From contig CAZVNZ010000002.1 in the NCBI GenBank assembly GCA_964628515.1, positions 62,001 to 126,000 of the forward strand: DNA of 64,000 bases, written 5' to 3'. Made by a program: the position numbers and the translations under genes. Positions 9,226 through 17,214 of this stretch are shown here, one piece after another. Numbering within the stretch: the first letter of the stretch is position 1; each line of letters starts with the position of its first letter. The notes beneath the pieces are model-generated. The model did no database searches. It was not told the DNA's origin and saw nothing but the letters and a program-made list of their open reading frames with translations. The stretch comes from CAZVNZ01 sp964628515. GTDB taxonomy: Bacteria; Bacillota; Clostridia; Christensenellales; Christensenellaceae.

Positions 9226-9902
9226 GAGTATTTGCCATAGGCGATTTACATTTGTCCCTAAAGCATAAAAAAGAAATGGATATTTTCGGGCCCCATTGGG
9301 AAAACCATTTTGAAAAAATAACGGAGGATTGGCACAGTAAGGTTGCAGACGAGGACGTTGTAATAATAGCGGGAGATATTAGTTGGGCGCTTAAGTTTGA
9401 AGATGCGGTGGTGGATTTACAAGCCATATGCAATCTACCCGGCAAAAAGATTTTGCTAAAGGGCAACCACGATTACTGGTGGGCGTCTCTAAAACAACTA
9501 AAAGAGGTTGTGTACAACCACACTTATATACTGCAAAACAACTGTATAGAAATAGATAACTTTGCTTTTTGTGGCTCGAGAGGGTGGAATGTGGAAAACA
9601 CAAAAATCCCCGAGGATAAAAAAATACTGGACAGAGAGCTTCTAAGGCTGGAAATGTCTTTAAATTGCGGAAAAAAAACGGGCAAAGAAATAATAACTAT
9701 AATGCACTTTCCCCCATTTTATAATGAGGGCACGGATTTTACACGGCTAATAGAGCAATACAACGTAAAAAACGTGGTGTTTGGGCATTTGCACGGTAAA
9801 TGCCTTAAAAATATGAAGTTCAGAGACTATATTTACAACAACATTAACTACAACTTAATTTCTGCGGATTATATAGATTTTAAACTAAAAGAGATTATAT
9901 AA
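9222..9902 (+). CDS. Calcineurin-like metallophosphoesterase
   Basis: A 226-residue metallophosphoesterase with all five metal-ligand blocks: GDLHL near residue 7, GDIS near 50, GNHDYW near 84, a His in IMHFPPF near 163 and GHLHG near 189. The fold binds two metals and cleaves phosphoesters; the substrate cannot be read from sequence. The TTG start overlaps the ysxC stop by 4 bases (TTGA) and has AGGTG 6 bases upstream. It is the last gene of the lon transcript; a terminator lies about 100 bases further on. Confidence 0.85.
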   Translation: MRVFAIGDLHLSLKHKKEMDIFGPHWENHFEKITEDWHSKVADEDVVIIAGDISWALKFEDAVVDLQAICNLPGKKILLKGNHDYWWASLKQLKEVVYNHTYILQNNCIEIDNFAFCGSRGWNVENTKIPEDKKILDRELLRLEMSLNCGKKTGKEIITIMHFPPFYNEGTDFTRLIEQYNVKNVVFGHLHGKCLKNMKFRDYIYNNINYNLISADYIDFKLKEII

Positions 9903-10001
9903 TCAATATTTTACCCACCCAAACATAATAGTTGCACATTGTTGCAATTATTTTTATATTTATTGACAAAATACAACCATAACAACAAAATATTGATTAC
10001 T

Positions 10002-10049
10002 AAGCAAAAACAGGCAAATTACCTTTTTACCTGTTTTTTGCTTTTTTTT
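10002..10049 (+). terminator. Rho-independent terminator upstream of the mraZ promoter
   Basis: AAGCAAAAACAGG (10002-10014) pairs with CCTGTTTTTTGCTT (10030-10043) with one extra base, loop of 15, followed by six further T residues (10044-10049). It insulates the division cluster from the lon transcript. Confidence 0.8.
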
Positions 10050-10061
10050 ACAAAAAAATAC

Positions 10062-10090
10062 TTGCATTGGTGGAGATATAGTGGTAAAAT
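10062..10090 (+). promoter_or_regulatory. Sigma-A promoter of the division and cell-wall cluster (PmraZ)
   Basis: TTGCAT (10062-10067), a 17-base spacer and TAAAAT (10085-10090). The expected start point is near 10097, immediately before or within the first MraZ box. mraZ starts at 10133. Confidence 0.7.
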
Positions 10091-10124
10091 TTATACCAAA
10101 GTGGTGGAAAGTGGAGCAAAGTGG
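10078..10124 (+). promoter_or_regulatory. MraZ operator: 10-bp-spaced AAAGTGG boxes
   Basis: Three exact copies of AAAGTGG lie at 10098-10104, 10108-10114 and 10118-10124, each followed by three variable bases, giving a strict 10-bp period. A degenerate fourth copy, ATAGTGG at 10078-10084, is in phase 20 bp upstream and touches the -10. MraZ proteins are known to bind direct repeats of this type (AAAGTGK-N3 or TGGG-N) ahead of their own gene. The last box ends 8 bases before the mraZ ATG and covers its expected ribosome binding site. Confidence 0.85.
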
Positions 10125-10132
10125 GTAAGTAA

Positions 10133-10564
10133 ATGTTTTTTGGAGAGTATTCTCACAACTTAGATGCCAAAGGCAGAGTACATATTCCCAGCAAATTTCG
10201 TGACGCATTAGGCGAGGGCTTTATAGTCACAAAAGGTGTTGGAGGGTGTCTGTTTGTGTTTTCGAGAGAAGAGTGGAATAATTTCTCCTCCAAACTAAAG
10301 GAGCTACCCATATCCGACGTTGCGGTACAAAGCTTTACCCGTATGCTCTTTGCAAGCGCAAACGAGGGGGAGATAGACAAGCAGGGCAGGACACTACTAC
10401 CCCAAAGATTAAGAGACCACATAAAAGCAGTAAAAGAAGTAACTGTTGTAGGTGTAAACACAAGGGTGGAAATATGGTCTAAAGAAGGTTGGGACGAATA
10501 CAACGACAGCGCCTACGAGCAATACGAAGAAACCCTTGCAAAACTTGCTCAGTTAGGAATTTAA
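10133..10564 (+). CDS. mraZ: Transcriptional regulator MraZ
   Basis: A 143-residue protein of two SpoVT/AbrB-like half-domains: FGEYSHNLDAKGRVHIPSKF at the N terminus and, near residue 75, the second copy around EIDKQGRTLLPQRLR. MraZ forms a ring that binds repeated boxes upstream of its gene and regulates the division cluster. It is first in the cluster and sits 8 bases after an array of AAAGTGG boxes, so autoregulation is likely. The ribosome binding site is weak (GGTAAG) and overlaps the operator. Confidence 0.95.
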   Translation: MFFGEYSHNLDAKGRVHIPSKFRDALGEGFIVTKGVGGCLFVFSREEWNNFSSKLKELPISDVAVQSFTRMLFASANEGEIDKQGRTLLPQRLRDHIKAVKEVTVVGVNTRVEIWSKEGWDEYNDSAYEQYEETLAKLAQLGI

Positions 10565-10566
10565 GC

Positions 10567-11487
10567 ATGGGACACATATCTGTTTTATATAACGAGGTAC
10601 TTACAGGTTTGAGGTTATGTACAGGACAAACCATTGTAGACGGTACCTTAGGAGGAGCGGGGCACTCCCTGGGCATAATTGAAAAAATTATGCCACAGGG
10701 TGTACTCATAGGAATAGACAAAGACACACAAGCAATAGACAGATGCAGTAAACTACTTCCAAACAACACAATTTTAGTGCATGACGATTTTAAAAACATC
10801 TTAGAGGTACTAAAAGGGCTAAACATTACGGAAATAGACGGTGCATTACTGGACTTAGGAGTATCCTCCTTTCAGTTAGACGACAAAGACAGAGGATTTT
10901 CCTACATGCAGGACGCACCCTTAGATATGAGGATGAACAACACAAGGGGTTTTACCGCAAAAGATGTTGTAAACACCTACTCCAAAGAAAACTTAGTAAA
11001 AATTATTAGGGAATACGGAGAGGAAAACTGGGCGGCAAGAATTGGCGAATTTATCTGCACGCAAAGGCAAAACAAAGAAATAAACACAACTTTTGAGTTG
11101 GTGGAAATAATTAAAAAAGCAATACCGAAAAACGCAAGAAAAGAAGGACCGCACCCGGCAAAAAGAACCTTTCAAGCTATACGCATTGAGGTAAACGGAG
11201 AACTAAAAGCATTAGAGAAGGCAATGTACGATTATGTATCCGTGCTAAAAAAGGGGGGCAGGCTTGCGGTGATTACCTTTCACTCTTTAGAGGACAGATG
11301 TGTAAAACAGGCATTTAAAAAACTGTTTAACCCTTGCGAGTGTCCAAAAGAGCTACCAATGTGCGTTTGCGGTAAAACAAGGCAGATAGAAATAATAACA
11401 AGAAAGCCTATTTTGCCAACCGTTACGGAAATAGAAGAAAACCCACGCTCTCGAAGTGCAAAGCTAAGAATAGCGGAAAAAATATAG
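10567..11487 (+). CDS. rsmH: 16S rRNA (cytosine-1402-N4)-methyltransferase
   Basis: SAM-dependent methyltransferase that modifies C1402 in the 16S decoding centre; 306 residues. The SAM motif DGTLGGAGHS lies near residue 24, and RMNN and ITFHSLEDR near residue 240 are family signatures. The C-terminal CxC and Cys-rich piece (NPCECPKELPMCVCG) is typical. I use ATG 10567, two bases after the mraZ stop, because the protein then begins with the usual GHISVLYNEV. The frame is open further upstream but that overlaps mraZ. Confidence 0.96.
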   Translation: MGHISVLYNEVLTGLRLCTGQTIVDGTLGGAGHSLGIIEKIMPQGVLIGIDKDTQAIDRCSKLLPNNTILVHDDFKNILEVLKGLNITEIDGALLDLGVSSFQLDDKDRGFSYMQDAPLDMRMNNTRGFTAKDVVNTYSKENLVKIIREYGEENWAARIGEFICTQRQNKEINTTFELVEIIKKAIPKNARKEGPHPAKRTFQAIRIEVNGELKALEKAMYDYVSVLKKGGRLAVITFHSLEDRCVKQAFKKLFNPCECPKELPMCVCGKTRQIEIITRKPILPTVTEIEENPRSRSAKLRIAEKI

Positions 11488-11501
11488 GAAGGACATAATT
11501 A

Positions 11502-12608
11502 ATGAACGCAATACCTAATCAAAATTACGGCTATCAAAGAATAGTAATACCGGAAAATGCCCGTTTCAGAAGAGATGACGAAATGGGCAGATTAGAGTAT
11601 TTTGATGATTATAAAGCAAGAAAAAGCATATACAACAGTCATATAGAAGAACAAAAAAATGCGGTTTCCAAAAATATGGCAGTAAATAATATCTCGGAGT
11701 TTAACAGAGTTTCAAGACAACCAAACACAAACGGCAGAGCAAGGCAAATAACACCTGCTTACGAAGTGCAAAACAAACAGTATGTAAGCAGAAGGGATTA
11801 TTACAGCAATAACCAACCAACCTCAAATACAAGCAAAAATTATGCAAACAGGGGCAACAACGGCTATAATAACCAAAGCGATAATCGGGTAAGCAGACCT
11901 TCCTACAACAGCAGGCAGTACGCATACAATACGGCTAATGCAGGGCAAGGCAGTAATTATGCCCACACCACCCATACAAGCAGTACCCAAGACGTAAGAA
12001 GAAAGCAAGGGGTACAGGGCTTTGACATGCACACAAATACCGCACCAAAAGCGCAAAAGGTGGTTAAGGTAAGGCAAAAGGGCATTGCGTCCACAATATT
12101 TGTTATACTGTTTACCTTTGTGGTGCTTTCGGGGTTGCTTGTAAGATACGCAAACATAAGTAATTTAAGCTATAATAACGCTAAAATAGAGGCTAATATT
12201 TCCGCAATGGAAGAAGAACTGCAAAAAATCCAAATGGATATTGCACTAAAAGACGACCTTGGCAGTATACAAACAAGAGCACAAAACGAGCTTAATATGG
12301 CGCATCCCGGAGAAGAGCGCACGGTATACGTAGCAAGAGACACGGAAAATGAGTATGTAAGCAGTGCACCTAAAGACGAAGAGGGGGAAGTTTACATAAC
12401 AGGGGAAAATAACGGGGCTACAACAAATACTCCAACTGTTGCACCCACTCCCACAGCTGATGCAGGCAACACTACGCAAAACGCTGTTGCAGATCCAACT
12501 AATGATGAAAACAAAGTTGAGGACAAGAAAACAGATGATGACACGGCTAACCAAACAGGGCAAAAAACGGCGGAGAATGAAATAGATTTTAAAGCATTGT
12601 TTAATTAA
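11502..12608 (+). CDS. ftsL: FtsL-like septum formation protein with very long N-terminal extension
   Basis: A 368-residue bitopic protein in the FtsL position. Residues 1-190 are cytoplasmic and low in complexity (Asn, Gln, Tyr, Ser, Arg). One membrane segment spans about 195-214 (IASTIFVILFTFVVLSGLL). A heptad region at 222-262 follows, then an acidic Thr/Asn/Asp-rich tail from about 280. FtsL forms a coiled coil with DivIC/FtsB and FtsQ and activates septal synthesis. Typical FtsL is only 100-130 residues, so both tails are unusual. The start has AGGAAGG. Position, topology and coiled coil give the assignment; sequence identity alone would not. Confidence 0.65.
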   Translation: MNAIPNQNYGYQRIVIPENARFRRDDEMGRLEYFDDYKARKSIYNSHIEEQKNAVSKNMAVNNISEFNRVSRQPNTNGRARQITPAYEVQNKQYVSRRDYYSNNQPTSNTSKNYANRGNNGYNNQSDNRVSRPSYNSRQYAYNTANAGQGSNYAHTTHTSSTQDVRRKQGVQGFDMHTNTAPKAQKVVKVRQKGIASTIFVILFTFVVLSGLLVRYANISNLSYNNAKIEANISAMEEELQKIQMDIALKDDLGSIQTRAQNELNMAHPGEERTVYVARDTENEYVSSAPKDEEGEVYITGENNGATTNTPTVAPTPTADAGNTTQNAVADPTNDENKVEDKKTDDDTANQTGQKTAENEIDFKALFN

Positions 12609-12619
12609 AGGGGTAAAAA

Positions 12620-14755
12620 TTGATTTCTTCAAACGTAATTAACATAAGAAAAAGATTGCTGATTTTGCTGATAATAATTAGTGTGCTGATTATCCTGCTC
12701 GTTGTAAGAGTAGGATATTGGTCATTATTTCAGAGCGATTGGCTACAAGCTCAAGCAACATCACAATGGATAAAAGACGAAAAGGTTTTTGCCAAACGTG
12801 GAACAATTATGGATAGGGGCTTTAATGTCCTTGCACAAAGTGCGGTGGTAGATACCGTTGTAATAAGACCTCAACGCATAAAAGACGAGAAGGTAAACAA
12901 AGTAACGGACGAGCTTGCACGGGTGCTGGAAATGCCAAGAGAAGAGGTTTATAAAAAGGTAAGCACAAAAACACGTACAGAAAACGGCGAGGAAAAGGAA
13001 ATTGTAGAAACTTGGCTAAAAAGGCAAATAACCACAGAGCAGGCAGAGGAGCTTAAAAACCTAAAACTACCCGGAGTGGCTTTTGTAAGCGATTCTAAGC
13101 GGTTTTACCCAAATAAAGATTTTGCAAGCCAACTAATAGGCTACACATCTATGGACGGCGTGGGGCAAACGGGTATAGAAAAAAGATACAACAGAATACT
13201 TGAAGGCAGACACGGCAGAAAGGTGGCGGAAACGGCTAAAAACGGCTACGGAATACCTAACGGGCAGGAGATGATTATAAATCCTCAAGATGGGTATAAC
13301 GTGGTGCTTACCATAGACGAAATTCTCCAAAGCTTTTTGGAAACGGAGTGCAAAAACCTGTACGGCACACAAGAACTTGCAAGTGTACAGGGCATTGTTA
13401 TGGATATTCAAACGGGAGAAATTCTTGCTATGTGCAGTATCCCCGAGTTTGATTTAAACGATATTCCAAGGCAGGATGCAGAGCTTATGGCGGTGGCAAA
13501 CACCAACAGAGTGGTTGCAGTGCCTTACAACTACGGCAACATTGCAAACGTTATTGTAGGTGCAATGGCGCTTAATGAGGGGATAATTACGGAGGAAGGC
13601 ATATATAAATGCGAGGGCTTTTATAATGCTGACAGCCATAAGATTTCTTGCGGTGATGTTCACGGAGATATTAGCTTAAAGGATGCCATACTAAATGGTT
13701 GTGTAAGTTACAGCGCTATGCAGTCGGTACAGCTTACCAAAGAAAAGTTTTTCGAGTATTTAAGAGGAATGTCCTTAAACGCAAGCCCCGGTTTAAATTT
13801 ACTTGGGGAAAGCGCAGGAAATATTCCGGAAATTAAGTATATACAAAATCCCCAATTAGCAAAAATAGCAAGCGGAGAAAACTTAGGGGTTACTCAACTC
13901 CAACTTGCAACGGCATTAGGGGGCATACTAAATAAAGGCATGCTAAACACTCCCAAAATAGTTAGTGCGGTGGTGGACGAAAGCAAAAATATTATAGAAA
14001 AAGCGCCCAACACAGAGCAAAGGCAGATACTAAACGAGGGAGTTTCCCAAACTATAAACGGTATTTTAACACAGTACGTTGCAAATGCAGAAGGCGAAAT
14101 TTCCGCAATAGACGGTTACAGCACAGGGGGAATATACAGCGTTGCACCGCATTTTGCGGATAAAATTGCGGTAGAGGGCAAAGAGCTTGTAACCTACGCA
14201 ACTTACGGGCCTTCCACAACACCCAAATATTTGGTTATAATTACAGCAGACGGCATAACCAAAGGGGAGGGGAGTCACCTTGCTACCGCTCCTTATGCAA
14301 AAAAGGTATTGGAGGAAACATTGCGGTATTCCAACGTTCCTCCCGATAATAAAGACAAAGAAAGGCAAGAAAAAATAATAGTGCCCGATGTTGTGGGTTT
14401 AACCTTAGAAGATGCAACGGCAAAGTTTGCAGAAGTTAATTTGCAGTTTAAGGCGGACGGCACAGGCACGGTTGTAAGCCAAATACCCGTGGCAAACGAG
14501 GAAGTTTACCCCTCGGCAAAGGTGGTAATTGCTATGGACACCAAAACACCTGTACAAGATACGGATTTAGAGATGACGCAAGTGCCCGATGTGGTGGGTA
14601 TGGATATAATTTCTGCAAGAATGGAAATATACAAAGCAGGTTTAAAGTATAACTGCGTGGGCAGCGGTACGGTAAAAACGCAATTTCCGGCGGCAGGCAC
14701 AACAATACAAAAGGACAGTACAATAACAATAGAGTTGGAATATAAGTTAAATTAA
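12620..14755 (+). CDS. Class B penicillin-binding protein homologue lacking all catalytic motifs, with two PASTA domains
   Basis: A 711-residue protein in the FtsI/SpoVD position. One membrane anchor (about 12-30) precedes a PBP dimerisation domain (KRGTIMDR near 58; GVGQTGIEKRYN near 180), a transpeptidase-like domain (about 230-575) and two PASTA domains starting at VPDVVGLTLEDA (592) and VPDVVGMDI (655). In a collinear comparison with the SpoVD pattern the SxxK serine and lysine are N307 and N310 (GNIAN), SxN is G360-C361-V362, and KTG is I505-Y506-S507 within GYSTGGIYSVA. It therefore cannot be an active transpeptidase or bind beta-lactams covalently. The frame is intact and the fold regions are well kept, so it looks selected as a pseudoenzyme, perhaps a scaffold for FtsW. 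TTG start with AAAGGGG upstream. Confidence 0.9.
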   Translation: MISSNVINIRKRLLILLIIISVLIILLVVRVGYWSLFQSDWLQAQATSQWIKDEKVFAKRGTIMDRGFNVLAQSAVVDTVVIRPQRIKDEKVNKVTDELARVLEMPREEVYKKVSTKTRTENGEEKEIVETWLKRQITTEQAEELKNLKLPGVAFVSDSKRFYPNKDFASQLIGYTSMDGVGQTGIEKRYNRILEGRHGRKVAETAKNGYGIPNGQEMIINPQDGYNVVLTIDEILQSFLETECKNLYGTQELASVQGIVMDIQTGEILAMCSIPEFDLNDIPRQDAELMAVANTNRVVAVPYNYGNIANVIVGAMALNEGIITEEGIYKCEGFYNADSHKISCGDVHGDISLKDAILNGCVSYSAMQSVQLTKEKFFEYLRGMSLNASPGLNLLGESAGNIPEIKYIQNPQLAKIASGENLGVTQLQLATALGGILNKGMLNTPKIVSAVVDESKNIIEKAPNTEQRQILNEGVSQTINGILTQYVANAEGEISAIDGYSTGGIYSVAPHFADKIAVEGKELVTYATYGPSTTPKYLVIITADGITKGEGSHLATAPYAKKVLEETLRYSNVPPDNKDKERQEKIIVPDVVGLTLEDATAKFAEVNLQFKADGTGTVVSQIPVANEEVYPSAKVVIAMDTKTPVQDTDLEMTQVPDVVGMDIISARMEIYKAGLKYNCVGSGTVKTQFPAAGTTIQKDSTITIELEYKLN

Positions 14756-14766
14756 AGGGGTATGCC

Positions 14767-16215
14767 ATGAAACTGTTAGATTTATTTAAGGATATTAAAT
14801 GCGAAATTGAGGGTAACGACGAATTAGTAGTAAAGGATTTAAAATGCGATTCTCGACTTGTTAAAAGAGGAGATTTGTTTTTTTGTATTTCCGGATATGC
14901 GGACGATGGGCACAGGTACGCAAAAGATGCTGTAAAAAATGGGGCTTGCGCCATTGTGGTTACCCAAAAACAAGATTTGGACATTACCCAAATTATAGTA
15001 AAAGACGACAGAGAAGTAATGGCGATGTGCGCATGCAAATTTTTTGATTACCCCGCAAAAAAAATGAAGATGATAGGCATAACTGGCACAAACGGCAAAA
15101 CCACCACAACATATATGATAAAATCAATAGCGCAAAAAGCAGGCTATAAGGTGGGACTTATAGGCACAATAGTAAATATGATAGGGGAAAATATCCTACC
15201 CACAGACAGGACAACCCCCGACTCCATAGAGCTACAACGTCTGCTTAAAACAATGGCAGACGAGGGGTGCAATTTAATTGCTATGGAGGTTTCCTCCCAT
15301 TCCCTTAGCTTAAAACGTGTGTTTGGAATAGATTTTAATATTGGGATATTCAGCAACCTAACCCAAGACCATTTGGACTTTCATAATACTTTTGAAAACT
15401 ATATTAACGCAAAGAGTATATTGTTTGAGCAATCGGACATTTCTATTATTAATATTGATGATGACAGTGCGGCAAATATGATTGCGGCGGCAAAAAAAGA
15501 GGTTGTAACATACAGCGTATACACCCAAGCAAAATACTACGCAAAAAATATCAACATACTTACAGATAAAACCTTATTTACCATAGAAAACGAGGTACAA
15601 CCCATAGATATAGAGGTAAATATCCCCGGTATGTTTACGGTGTATAATGCAATGGCGGCGGCGGTGTGCATGCTTGTGCTAAATACAGAGGTTTATTATA
15701 TAGAAAACGGTCTTAAATACCTAAACAGCATACACGGAAGATTTGAGCTTTTAGACACTCGGGGCAGAAATTTTTCTATTATTCTTGATTACGCACATAC
15801 CCCCGACAGCCTAAAAAATACATTAGAAACCATAAAAGGCTTTGCCACAGACAGAATTGTAACCATCTTTGGTTGCGGAGGCAACAGAGACAAAACCAAA
15901 AGACCGCTAATGGCAAAAATTGCATGCGAGTATTCGGACTACGTAATTATAACATCGGATAACCCAAGATACGAAGAGCCTTTAGACATAATAAACGATA
16001 TTTTGCCCGGTATGGAAGGTAGTACCAAATACATCACCATAGAAAACAGAAGAGAGGCTATGGAATACGCAATTACCACCGCAAGAACCAACGACATTAT
16101 TTTGCTTGCCGGTAAAGGCCACGAAACTTATCAAGAAATTAAAGGTGTTAAATACGATTTTGACGAAAAAGCCGTAGTTGCAGAAATTTTTGACGGTATG
16201 GAGGCAGAAAAATGA
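14767..16215 (+). CDS. murE: UDP-MurNAc-L-Ala-D-Glu:meso-diaminopimelate ligase
   Basis: ATP-dependent Mur ligase adding the third stem-peptide residue, 482 residues. The N-terminal substrate domain has CDSRLVKRGDLFFCISG, the P-loop is GTNGKTTTT near residue 103, and the carbamylated-lysine region follows. The C-terminal SDNPRYEEP near residue 397 carries DNPR, the known specificity motif for meso-diaminopimelate rather than lysine. It lies 12 bases after the PBP-like gene; its stop overlaps the mraY start by 4 bases. Confidence 0.96.
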   Translation: MKLLDLFKDIKCEIEGNDELVVKDLKCDSRLVKRGDLFFCISGYADDGHRYAKDAVKNGACAIVVTQKQDLDITQIIVKDDREVMAMCACKFFDYPAKKMKMIGITGTNGKTTTTYMIKSIAQKAGYKVGLIGTIVNMIGENILPTDRTTPDSIELQRLLKTMADEGCNLIAMEVSSHSLSLKRVFGIDFNIGIFSNLTQDHLDFHNTFENYINAKSILFEQSDISIINIDDDSAANMIAAAKKEVVTYSVYTQAKYYAKNINILTDKTLFTIENEVQPIDIEVNIPGMFTVYNAMAAAVCMLVLNTEVYYIENGLKYLNSIHGRFELLDTRGRNFSIILDYAHTPDSLKNTLETIKGFATDRIVTIFGCGGNRDKTKRPLMAKIACEYSDYVIITSDNPRYEEPLDIINDILPGMEGSTKYITIENRREAMEYAITTARTNDIILLAGKGHETYQEIKGVKYDFDEKAVVAEIFDGMEAEK

Positions 16216-17213
16216 ACAACATTGTATTTACCTTGCTTGCAATAACCGTTTCTTTTGTAATAACTTTTATTGCAGGCAAAATCATAATACCTCTGCTAAT
16301 AAAGGCAAAAGCAGGACAGCATGTAAGGGAGGACGGGCCTCAAACCCATATAGTAAAGCAAGGCACACCCACCATGGGCGGAATTATTATGCTAATAGGC
16401 ATTGTAGCAACAAGCCTGATTTTTACTTCGGGAGATATGCTGTTTACGGGGTTTTGCGTGCTGTGCGTGGTGGCATTTAGCGCAATAGGTTTTTTAGACG
16501 ATTCGGTGATGCTGTTTAAAAAACGTTCTTTAGGATTGCGAGCATGGCAAAAAATAGTAATGCAGTTGGCTGTATCCGTGTTTTTTGCGTTTTATGCTTA
16601 CGAGTTTCTAAAAATATCTACGCTGTATATACCCTTAGCAAATTCGATGGCGGATTTAGGAATTTGGTTTATTCCCTTTACCGCTTTTGTGCTTATTGCC
16701 ATGGTAAACAGCGTAAATCTAACAGACGGTTTGGATAGCCTTGCCACTAAACTTACTTTATTAAACGCACTAACCTTTGTAGTAATCATAAATTATTTTT
16801 GGATAGTAAATGCAGGGCAAGACATAGAAATCACCCAAATAAGCGGATTTTCGGGGAGTGTGGCAGGTGCTTGTCTTGGGTTTTTGTGCTTTAACGCACA
16901 CCCGGCAAAAGTGTTTATGGGAGATACCGGCTCTTTTGCTTTAGGGGCGGCTATTACCGTTATGGGTATTACAACTTCTTTGCAAATAATGTTGCCCATA
17001 ATGGGCTTTATGTTTGTACTGTCCTCAATTTCCGTAATTTTGCAAGTAGGCTCTTTCAAACTGCGTCACGGTAAGCGGATTTTCAAGATGGCGCCTTTGC
17101 ATCATCATTTTGAGCTTAAGGGCATTGCGGAAACACGGGTGGTAAGCGGTTATACCATAGCCACCGCTCTGCTTTGTATTGGGGTATTGCTTTTGTACTT
17201 TGGAGGAATGTAA
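16212..17213 (+). CDS. mraY: Phospho-MurNAc-pentapeptide transferase MraY
   Basis: Polytopic membrane enzyme that transfers phospho-MurNAc-pentapeptide from UDP to undecaprenyl phosphate, making lipid I. It has 333 residues with about ten hydrophobic segments. Signatures are DGPQTHIVKQGTPTMGG near 38, a DD pair in FLDDSVMLF near 97, NLTDGLDSLA near 168, and MAPLHHHFE near 295. Overlaps the murE stop (ATGA) and is followed by murD after one base. Confidence 0.96.
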   Translation: MNNIVFTLLAITVSFVITFIAGKIIIPLLIKAKAGQHVREDGPQTHIVKQGTPTMGGIIMLIGIVATSLIFTSGDMLFTGFCVLCVVAFSAIGFLDDSVMLFKKRSLGLRAWQKIVMQLAVSVFFAFYAYEFLKISTLYIPLANSMADLGIWFIPFTAFVLIAMVNSVNLTDGLDSLATKLTLLNALTFVVIINYFWIVNAGQDIEITQISGFSGSVAGACLGFLCFNAHPAKVFMGDTGSFALGAAITVMGITTSLQIMLPIMGFMFVLSSISVILQVGSFKLRHGKRIFKMAPLHHHFELKGIAETRVVSGYTIATALLCIGVLLLYFGGM

Positions 17214-17214
17214 A

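Noticed and set aside
12620..14755. Loss of PBP motifs caused by frameshift or sequencing error
   Set aside because: All three motif regions stay in register with conserved flanking residues and no insertion or deletion; three independent error clusters exactly at active-site motifs in an otherwise intact frame are not credible.
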